DNA from: Bacteroidota bacterium
GTDB lineage: Bacteria; Bacteroidota; Rhodothermia; JANXDC01
Length of the DNA stretch: 64,000 nt
Assembly (NCBI GenBank): GCA_025059945.1
Contig: JANXDC010000012.1
Span: forward strand, 62,001 to 126,000
Direction of reading: 5' to 3'
Each line of letters starts with the position of its first letter. Within the stretch, counting starts at the first letter, position 1. The notes beneath the pieces were generated by a model. That model searched no databases, was not told the DNA's origin, and saw nothing but the letters and a program-made list of their open reading frames with translations. Positions 57,877 to 64,000 of the stretch are shown in pieces. The position numbers and the translations under genes are program-made.

Positions 57877-59079
57877 TCACAGGCAGGCCAGGACGTCCTG
57901 CAAGATCCGGAGGGCGGTCGTAAGCTCCTCTTCGCTGATGATCAGCGGCGGAGCAATGCGCAGTACGTTATCCGTATGCAGCGTGCCCCCGATGATCAAC
58001 CCCGCCTGCAGAGCCTTGCGCACCGCCCTGCGGGCGCCTTCTTGATCCCTGAGAACGATGCCCAGAAGCGCCCCTCGGCCGCGGATCTCCTGTACAGCCG
58101 GATGCGACTCAAGAAACCGACGCGTGGTCTGCTCAATCCAACGCGCGCGCTCCCATAGGCGCTCCTCGATAAGCACCTGAAGGGCCGCTAGCCCCGCGGC
58201 GCAGCTTACGGGGTGACCTCCGAAGGTCGTGATGTGCGATAGCGGGGGATCATGGGCTAGCGTCCACATAAGCTCCCGATCCGCAACGAAGGCCCCCAAG
58301 GGCATGCCGCCTCCAAGGGCCTTCGCCAAACACAGGATGTCGGGGATCACCCCGTAATGCTCGTAGGCGAATAACGTTCCCGTTCGACCCAGACCGGTTT
58401 GGATTTCATCGAAAATCAACAGCGCCCCTACCTCATCGCAGCGTTCCCGGACCGCTTTTAGCCATTCGGGATCAAGCGCACGCATGCCGGCTTCCGCCTG
58501 GATCGGTTCCGCAATAACGGCTGCCACGGATCGGTCTATCTGAGTTAGGTCCTTGAAGTTGTTTGGTTGTATTGTTTTCGATTGCAATAACGGTTTAAAG
58601 GGGACCCGATACCGCTCCCAGCCGCATACCGAAAGCGCTCCCAACGTGTCCCCGTGATAGGCCCCCTCCAGGCAGACCCACAGCGCGCGCCCGGTGCGCT
58701 TGCGCGCCAACTTCAGCGCCCCCTCTACGGCCTCCGCCCCGGAATTCGTAAAGTAGACGCAGTTTAGACGCTCCGCCAAATGCGCAGCCAGCGTAGAGGC
58801 TAAACGCACCTGGCTTTCTATGATAAACTCCCCGTAAACCATCACATGCAGGTGTCGGGCTAGCTGCCGCTCGATCGCCTCCAGCACCCGAGGATGCCGA
58901 TGCCCCAGGGTCGAAACCGAGATGCCCGCAATCAGATCGATAAAGCGTCGGCCATCGGTCGTTTGTATCCATACGCCCTCAGCGCATTCTACCTCCAAAC
59001 CCATCGGCTCCGGGCTGGTCTGCGCAAGGTGCTTGGAGAATTGTTTTTGTAGTGCCATAACGGATTTTGAGAAGCCCAT
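57877..59079 (-). CDS. class-III PLP aminotransferase (ArgD/ornithine aminotransferase-like)
   Basis: 400 aa. Fold-type I PLP enzyme: GISVSTLGHRHPRV, FTNSGAEAVEGALKLARK, AYHGDTLGALSVCG, LLIFDEIQTGLGRTG (cofactor Asp) and LCLAKALGGGMPLGAF with the Schiff-base Lys at residue 253, then HITTFGGHPVSCAAGLAAL. Subfamily specificity (acetylornithine, ornithine or 4-aminobutyrate) cannot be set from motifs. The ATG at 59079 has an AAAGGGGG-like site and is 8 nt after the histidine kinase stop; 59058 is an alternative. Codons for residues about 159-180 (58543-58605) are strikingly AT-rich although the frame is intact. Confidence 0.9.
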   Translation of the reverse strand: MGFSKSVMALQKQFSKHLAQTSPEPMGLEVECAEGVWIQTTDGRRFIDLIAGISVSTLGHRHPRVLEAIERQLARHLHVMVYGEFIIESQVRLASTLAAHLAERLNCVYFTNSGAEAVEGALKLARKRTGRALWVCLEGAYHGDTLGALSVCGWERYRVPFKPLLQSKTIQPNNFKDLTQIDRSVAAVIAEPIQAEAGMRALDPEWLKAVRERCDEVGALLIFDEIQTGLGRTGTLFAYEHYGVIPDILCLAKALGGGMPLGAFVADRELMWTLAHDPPLSHITTFGGHPVSCAAGLAALQVLIEERLWERARWIEQTTRRFLESHPAVQEIRGRGALLGIVLRDQEGARRAVRKALQAGLIIGGTLHTDNVLRIAPPLIISEEELTTALRILQDVLACL

Positions 59080-59087
59080 AACCCCCT

Positions 59088-60491
59088 TTACGCCGATCCC
59101 GTCGGCAAGGCAAACCAAAACCGCGAACCCCGGCCCGGCTCGCTGTGGACCTCTATGCGCGATCCATGGGCCTCGACGATCTTCTTGGCGATGCTCAACC
59201 CAAGGCCGGTGCCGCCCTCCCTGCGGGAACGGGCCCGATCAACCCGGTAAAACCGATCGAAAATGCGCGGCACATGCTCCGCCGGTATTCCCCGACCCGT
59301 ATCCTCAACCTCAACGAGCACCCGATCGCCCTTCGGAATAAGCCGCACCCAAATATGCCCCCGATCCGTATACGCCACCGCGTTCTCTACCAAGTTTACC
59401 AGGACCTGCTGCAATCGAGCCCGGTCTCCGCGTACGAAGGTAGACGGGTTCTCGTAATGCAGCTGAAGCCCCTTCTCCTGGGCCCGAGCCAGTACGGTCT
59501 CCGCCGCCTCGCGCACAAGCTCCTGAAAATCGAAGACCTCCCAGTGCAGCACGTCCTCACGGTATTCAAGGCGGGAAATCTCAATCAGGTCCGAAAACAA
59601 CCGATTGAGCCGCTCTACGTTCCGAAGCGCCCTTTGCGCGAACTCCCGGCGCTGCTCCGGGCTGAGTTGACCCGATCCCAAGGCCTCCACGTATCCCTGC
59701 AGGGCAAACAGGGGGTTTTTGACCTCGTGTGAGACATTGCCCAAGAACTCGTTTTGCAGCTGAGCCAGCCGCCGAAGCTCCTGAATTTGGGCGCGCAGCC
59801 GTTCGGCCATCCGGTTGACGTCCTCAGCCAGATCTCCTAACTCCGTGCGCTGCCGGACCACGATGCGATGGTCCAGGTCTCCCTCCGCGATCGTGCGAGC
59901 CCCCCGGGCGATCTGCCGAATGGGCTTCGTGATGCGGCTAGAGACGATCCAACTGGCCAGGGCCGCTAGCAGAATGGAGAATAGCATACCGGAGTAAATG
60001 ACCCAGCGCATCTGCCGGATCGGCTCGCTCATCTCTCGCTCCGGTATCCCGATGCGCACAATCCAGCCTCCTTCTGGAGCGCGCAGCGCCACGTAAAGCA
60101 TTCGGCCCCAGCCCAGCTCATCGCGCCAAGCATGAGCTGAGCCGGTTAAACGCAGCGCACGCACCTCGGGGGCTTGAAAAAACCCGGAATCCCGCAGCAC
60201 ATGGTTTCGATACACGTCAAGCCAGATCGACTCGCCGCGGGCGATCGTGACGTGGCGGTCCAGCTGTAAGCTGAACATCCTGAATTGCTCCGGTGCCGGC
60301 GGCCCAGAGGGGCTCCGGGCCAGCTCCGAAATCACCCAAGCCGCCTCCTGTTGGAGCCTTCGCAGGGTCTGCTGCGTGATGTTGTTCCGCAGCACCAGGA
60401 TCGCATAGGACCCCGTCATGAGGACCCCTAGCCCCACAAGGGCTAGAAAGGTGAGCGTAATACGGGCCCGCAGGCCAAGCCGCCACCTCAT
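59088..60491 (-). CDS. membrane sensor histidine kinase
   Basis: 467 aa. Two membrane helices (about 10-32 and 160-185) flank a periplasmic sensor domain of about 125 residues, followed by HAMP (about 187-240; ITKPIRQIARGARTIAEGDLDHRI), HisKA with NVSHEVKNPLFALQGYVEAL (phospho-acceptor His about 258) and HATPase_c (N box LVNLVENAVAYT; G1 VEDTGRGIPAEHVPRIFDRFYR; G2 GGTGLGLSIAKKIVEAHG). No PAS domain, unlike E. coli PhoR. Its start overlaps the regulator stop as ATGA (60488-60491), so the pair is coupled. Signal unknown. Confidence 0.94.
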   Translation of the reverse strand: MRWRLGLRARITLTFLALVGLGVLMTGSYAILVLRNNITQQTLRRLQQEAAWVISELARSPSGPPAPEQFRMFSLQLDRHVTIARGESIWLDVYRNHVLRDSGFFQAPEVRALRLTGSAHAWRDELGWGRMLYVALRAPEGGWIVRIGIPEREMSEPIRQMRWVIYSGMLFSILLAALASWIVSSRITKPIRQIARGARTIAEGDLDHRIVVRQRTELGDLAEDVNRMAERLRAQIQELRRLAQLQNEFLGNVSHEVKNPLFALQGYVEALGSGQLSPEQRREFAQRALRNVERLNRLFSDLIEISRLEYREDVLHWEVFDFQELVREAAETVLARAQEKGLQLHYENPSTFVRGDRARLQQVLVNLVENAVAYTDRGHIWVRLIPKGDRVLVEVEDTGRGIPAEHVPRIFDRFYRVDRARSRREGGTGLGLSIAKKIVEAHGSRIEVHSEPGRGSRFWFALPTGSA

Positions 60492-61192
60492 TGGAGCTCC
60501 GCGGGGTCTACGAATCGGTATCCCACTCCGCGCACGGTCTGGATGCAAGGGGCGTACGGTCCGAGTTTTTCCCGGATGTTCTTTATATGGGCGTCGACGG
60601 TGCGATCCGTCACCATCACGGCCCCCTCTTGCCAGATCTGCTCCAGAAGGGCTTCGCGGCTGTGTGCGATCCGCGGATGGCGCATAAGATGGGCTAGCAA
60701 GCGAAACTCCGTATGCGTTAGAGGCAAAGCCTGACCTCGAAGCGAGGCCCGCAGCTCCTTCAGGTGAAGCTCCAGCTCCCCGGCCCGGAGCACCTCGGCC
60801 GACTCCTCTTCCAGACGCCGCCGCAGCATGGCCTTTACGTGCGCCACGAGCACAGCTGGGCTAATGGGTTTGGTCAAATAGCCATCTCCCCCGAACTCGA
60901 CCAAACCCCGAATTTGATCTTCTTCCTCAGCACGCGCCGTCAGAAACAAAATCGGAATCTGCCGCAGACTGGCCTGCTCCCGTATGCGCCGGCAGAGCTC
61001 AAAGCCATCTATGCCGGGCAACATCACATCGAGCACAACGAGGGCGTGCTCAGGGCTGAGCCGCTGCCAGGCCTCCAGCCCATCGTACGCCACTTCGACT
61101 TCGTAGCCCTCCTGACGCAGAAAGTGCGCGATGACCTGGGCCACGTCCTCTTCGTCCTCTACGACCAAAATACGCGGAGCCGATGCGCTCAT
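60488..61192 (-). CDS. response regulator, OmpR/PhoB family
   Basis: 234 aa. Receiver domain: acidic pair in VVEDEEDVAQVI, phospho-acceptor Asp in LVVLDVMLPGIDGFEL (about residue 55), switch Thr in FLTARAEEED and Lys in YLTKPISPAVL. The C-terminal winged helix (about 135-232) has LTHTEFRLLAHLMRHP, RTVDAHIKNIREKLG and IQTVRGVGYRF, typical of PhoB/OmpR. ATGA overlaps join it to alr upstream and to the kinase downstream. It could bind the Pho box at 47787-47831, but that is only a possibility; the coupling to alr hints at an envelope or cell-wall signal. Confidence 0.94.
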   Translation of the reverse strand: MSASAPRILVVEDEEDVAQVIAHFLRQEGYEVEVAYDGLEAWQRLSPEHALVVLDVMLPGIDGFELCRRIREQASLRQIPILFLTARAEEEDQIRGLVEFGGDGYLTKPISPAVLVAHVKAMLRRRLEEESAEVLRAGELELHLKELRASLRGQALPLTHTEFRLLAHLMRHPRIAHSREALLEQIWQEGAVMVTDRTVDAHIKNIREKLGPYAPCIQTVRGVGYRFVDPAELQ

Positions 61193-62307
61193 TCCCCATC
61201 TCCCTCATAGACGCGTTCCACGCGGGCCCCCAGGCGGGTTAGCACCTCATACGGCGTCGTATCCAAAACCTCCGCCCAATGCCAGGCATGCCAGTTGGGA
61301 CTGCCAAAGAGCACAACGGGGTCTCCAAAGCGAACCGGACTTTGAGGGCCCACCTCGACCATCACGAAGTCCATGTTCACGCGCCCTACAATGGGATAGC
61401 GACGGCCGTGGATCTCAACAAAGCCTCGGTTCGAGAGCCGACGATCTATTCCGTCGGCGTACCCCGCATTAACGGTGGCGATCACCGTGGGCCGGGGCGC
61501 TCGCCAGGTGGCCCCATAGCCCACGCTTGCGCCTCGGGCCAGGCGGCGCAGCGCAACCACGCGCCCCACAAAACGCAAGGCGGGCTCCAGTCCGCTTGAG
61601 GCCTGCAAGAGGGGATTGGGGGCATATCCATAAAGGGCCAGACCGGGTCGCACCGCGTCGAAATGGGCCTCCGGATAGTGCACGATCGCGGCCGAATTGG
61701 CCGCATGCACCATCACCCCATCGGGACTCAACCTGCTCAACAGAGCCCGAAAGCGACGGATCTGCTCGCGCGTCTGTCGGTTTTCCGGTTCATCGGCGGA
61801 GGCGAAGTGCGTATACAGGCCCGCCAGACGCACCGAGGGATGGGCCTTGAGGCGCTCCCAATACGAAGGCACGCACTCCGGACTCAACCCCAGGCGCGCC
61901 ATGCCCGTGTCCACCTCTACGTGCACGGTAAGCCGATAAGCTCCCTGCAGGACCCATTCGGCCACCTCTGGGCTCGTGACGGCAAGCTCTAATCCGTAGC
62001 GTTCATACAAGGGCAGCTCCGCATACAGGGGCACGCCCAAGACCAGTATCGCCCCCTCTATGCCCGCCTCGCGTAGCTTTACGGCCTCCTGCACGCTGGC
62101 CACAGCCCAATGCTCCACGCCCACCTGCCGAAGCGCTCGGGCCACGGCAACGGCCCCATGGCCGTAGGCATCGGCCTTGACCACGGCGACAATGCGCACC
62201 GCAGGGTGCATTCGGCGACGCAGCGCGAGGAGGTTGCGCTGCACCGTCCGCAAGCACACCTGCGCCTGGGGCGCGCTAATCGGGCCTTTGTGAACGGGCT
62301 GCTTCAT
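61189..62307 (-). CDS. alr: alanine racemase
   Basis: 372 aa fold-type III PLP enzyme that makes D-alanine for peptidoglycan. The Schiff-base Lys is K44 in VVKADAYGHG; the second catalytic base Tyr lies in SVGYGATW (about residue 262). Other motifs: HVEVDTGMARLGL, AANSAAIV, AVRPGLALYGY, NAGYADGIDRRLSN, IVGRVNMDFVMVEVG. Its stop overlaps the response-regulator start as ATGA, an uncommon link between a cell-wall precursor gene and a two-component system. The threonine aldolase gene ends 47 bp upstream. Confidence 0.95.
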   Translation of the reverse strand: MKQPVHKGPISAPQAQVCLRTVQRNLLALRRRMHPAVRIVAVVKADAYGHGAVAVARALRQVGVEHWAVASVQEAVKLREAGIEGAILVLGVPLYAELPLYERYGLELAVTSPEVAEWVLQGAYRLTVHVEVDTGMARLGLSPECVPSYWERLKAHPSVRLAGLYTHFASADEPENRQTREQIRRFRALLSRLSPDGVMVHAANSAAIVHYPEAHFDAVRPGLALYGYAPNPLLQASSGLEPALRFVGRVVALRRLARGASVGYGATWRAPRPTVIATVNAGYADGIDRRLSNRGFVEIHGRRYPIVGRVNMDFVMVEVGPQSPVRFGDPVVLFGSPNWHAWHWAEVLDTTPYEVLTRLGARVERVYEGDGE

Positions 62308-62354
62308 GGAAACGGCCCAACGTTTTTAAAATAGCACGAGCCACGAGCGTCTGC

Positions 62355-63377
62355 TCAAATACGGATCCGCCTGATGCGACGCAGCGCCTCCTCGATGTCG
62401 TGCATGGAAACGTCCCGGTGCGTTACCGCGCGCACGCAGGCCGGACCGAACGGCACCATCCAGACCCCCACAGCGGCGAGCTTCCTTACGAACGCCTCCG
62501 CAGGCTGATCCAGAAGCTCAATCAGCACGATGTTCGTCTGCACGGTCTGCACCGCCACGTGCAAACCGGGGAACTCCGCCAGACCCTCGGCCAAACGGCG
62601 CGCCTTTTCGTGATCGGCTCGCAACATTTCAAGATGGCCGTTTCGGAGCGCATACAGGGCGGCTGCCGCCAGCAGGCCAACCTGACGCATACCCCCGCCC
62701 ATGCGCTTGCGGATGCGGCGCGCCTCCTGAATCGCCTCCTCAGAGGCGCACAGCAGGGATCCGGCCGGAGCGCCCAACCCTTTGGAAAAGGAGACCATAA
62801 CGGAGTCCACAAGCCGAGCCCAGGCCTGCAGGGGCTCGCCCGTGGCCACGTGGGCGTTCCAGAGCCGGGCTCCGTCCAAATGCACGCGCAAGCCCAAAGC
62901 GCGCGCTCGCTCTACCGTCTCCCGAAAAAGCTGGACCGGATAGACCGCGCCGCCGCCCCGGTTGTGGGTGTTCTCCAGACACAACAGCCGGGTGCGCGCC
63001 TCCCAGTCGGCCTCCCCGCGCACGGAGAGCTGCTCGGCCCGAATAAGACCTCGGGGGGCCGGGATGGGCCTTAGACGCACGCCCGCATAACGCTCCGGCG
63101 CCCCGCCCTCGTAATGCAGGATGTGCGCTTCGGCATCCAAGAGCACCTCTTCACCCGGTGTGGTCCAAAGCTGCAGAGCGATCTGGTTGCCCATCGTGCC
63201 GCTGGGCACAAACAGGCCGGCCTCCTGTCCGAGCAGGGCGGCCACTTCCTCCTCTAGGCGTCGCACCGTGGGGTCTTCGCCAAAGCCGTCATCGCCCATC
63301 TCCGCGCGCGCCATGGCCCGCAGCATGCCCGGCGTAGGACGCGTAACGGTGTCGCTGCGCAGATCAATGGGACGCAT
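62355..63377 (-). CDS. ltaA: low-specificity L-threonine aldolase
   Basis: 340 aa, PLP fold-type I, cleaving L-threonine to glycine and acetaldehyde. It begins [14 protein letters not shown] and shows [58 protein letters not shown] and [15 protein letters not shown] with Lys199 as Schiff-base residue. It runs toward alr with a 47-bp gap and may start the ltaA-alr-regulator-kinase-aminotransferase run. It diverges from threonine synthase (63441), so threonine-related genes sit back to back. Confidence 0.94.
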   Translation of the reverse strand: MRPIDLRSDTVTRPTPGMLRAMARAEMGDDGFGEDPTVRRLEEEVAALLGQEAGLFVPSGTMGNQIALQLWTTPGEEVLLDAEAHILHYEGGAPERYAGVRLRPIPAPRGLIRAEQLSVRGEADWEARTRLLCLENTHNRGGGAVYPVQLFRETVERARALGLRVHLDGARLWNAHVATGEPLQAWARLVDSVMVSFSKGLGAPAGSLLCASEEAIQEARRIRKRMGGGMRQVGLLAAAALYALRNGHLEMLRADHEKARRLAEGLAEFPGLHVAVQTVQTNIVLIELLDQPAEAFVRKLAAVGVWMVPFGPACVRAVTHRDVSMHDIEEALRRIRRIRI

Positions 63378-63440
63378 CCTGGACTTTTGGCCTTCTAGCG
63401 GGTCAATTTAGCGCGGCTTTGCAGAGAAAAGGGAACCTCG

Positions 63441-64000
63441 ATGCTGCTTGATTTAATCTGCAGCCGATGTGGGCTTCACCATGAGGCCGATCGACCCCAA
63501 ACGGTCTGTAGAGCCTGCGCTAAGCCGCTTTGGGCGCGCTACGACCTGCGGGCGTGCGCCGAGCGGTTGCGCCCTGAGGTTATGCGAAGCCGACCCCCCT
63601 CTCTGTGGCGCTATGCGGAGCTGTTGCCCGTCCGAGAGGAACGCAATCGCATAAGCCGACTCGAAGGCTGGACTCCGTTGCTATCGCTTAGAGGCCTAGC
63701 GCAGCGCTATGGGCAGCGCGCGCTTTGGCTGAAAGAGGAATCGCGCAACCCCACGGGGAGCTTCAAGGCCCGGGGCCTGTCGGTGGCCATCAGCCGGGCC
63801 CTGGAGTTGGGCATTCGGCACGTGGGCCTGCCTTCGGCGGGAAACGCCGCTGGAGCGGCCGCCGCCTATGCCGCCCAAGCTGGGCTGCGCTGCACGCTCT
63901 TTATGCCCGAGGATACGCCCAAGGCCAACGTGCTCGAATGCCGCCTGCTGGGAGCCGAAGTGCACCTGGTGCCGGGTACGATCGCCGACTGCGCCCGGGC
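63441..64000 (+). CDS. thrC: threonine synthase (partial, runs off window end)
   Basis: 186 codons with no stop before the window edge. The N-terminus carries a four-Cys zinc ribbon (CSRCG ... CRAC), as in the threonine synthase group that includes Mycobacterium and archaeal ThrC; then WTPLLSLRGLAQRYG, LWLKEESRNPTGSFKARGLSVAI with the PLP-binding Lys in SFKARG (about residue 110), PSAGNAAGAAAAYAA and LFMPEDTPKANVLEC. It converts O-phosphohomoserine to threonine. Divergent from threonine aldolase with a 63-bp gap. Confidence 0.93.
   Translation, partial: MLLDLICSRCGLHHEADRPQTVCRACAKPLWARYDLRACAERLRPEVMRSRPPSLWRYAELLPVREERNRISRLEGWTPLLSLRGLAQRYGQRALWLKEESRNPTGSFKARGLSVAISRALELGIRHVGLPSAGNAAGAAAAYAAQAGLRCTLFMPEDTPKANVLECRLLGAEVHLVPGTIADCAR

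Noticed and set aside
59088-61192. Naming the two-component pair PhoR/PhoB outright
   Set aside because: The kinase lacks a PAS domain and the pair is linked to alr, not to pst or phoU; the PhoB-like C-terminus is shared by the whole OmpR family.

Overview
The window is a gene-dense, GC-rich bacterial chromosome segment with no phage, insertion sequence, CRISPR array or rRNA. The gene content (bacillithiol-disulfide-reductase-like YpdA, a stand-alone LytR_C protein next to rsfS, sortilin/BNR-repeat and M14/M28 secreted peptidase-like proteins, a long surface-layer or outer-membrane protein) suggests an FCB-group bacterium. My best guess is a Rhodothermota/Balneolota-like lineage; this is inference from gene families, not a phylogeny. 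Several genes have strong AGGAGG ribosome-binding sites, and nine candidate promoters have ordinary -35 TTGnnn / -10 TAnnnT boxes 16-18 bp apart. That argues against core Bacteroidia, which mostly lack both.

Layout, left to right. 1-1246 (minus): tsaD translationally coupled to a partial chorismate mutase. 1302-7409 (plus): an exported hypothetical and a clear terminator, then LytR_C protein, rsfS, a lipoprotein, DAHP synthase, glmS, and a parA plus ribbon-helix-helix pair. 7528-18392 (plus): a tail-anchored beta-helix protein, a sortilin/BNR protein, an M28-like peptidase, comEC and ypdA. 18364-26888: trmI (minus), tRNA-Arg(CCT), a RodZ-like gene overlapping ligA, a small hypothetical, a CBS/CorC protein (minus), tRNA-Arg(TCG) (minus) and a P-type cation ATPase. 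26966-35885: an M14 carboxypeptidase, pta, a decayed nitrilase pseudogene, purC (minus), a MalK-type ATPase, an EamA transporter (minus), fbp and a small cytochrome c (minus).

35922-42857 (plus) is one tight run: isoaspartyl peptidase, an AtuA/DUF1446 protein, and two ABC exporter halves flanking rnz. The two halves carry the hallmarks of a heterodimeric exporter with one degenerate ATP site. 42913-50158 is the phosphate region: pstSCA on the minus strand diverges from pstB-phoU on the plus strand across a candidate Pho box made of 7-bp repeats at 11-bp spacing, followed by a DtxR/MntR regulator.

50155-55710 (minus): sucC, purD and a 1027-aa outer-membrane-like protein coupled to purD by ATGA. 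55845-57873 (plus): an ABC ATPase with a FtsX/MacB-type permease. 57877-63377 (minus): threonine aldolase, alanine racemase, response regulator, histidine kinase and a class-III aminotransferase, with three consecutive genes joined by ATGA overlaps. The window ends inside threonine synthase (plus).

The most notable items are the nitrilase pseudogene, the Pho-box control region, the degenerate-site ABC pair around rnz, the tail-anchored beta-helix protein, the alr/two-component operon, and a recurrent CCGTTATTG word sitting in local AT-rich patches. I did not find a convincing wholly new biological system.
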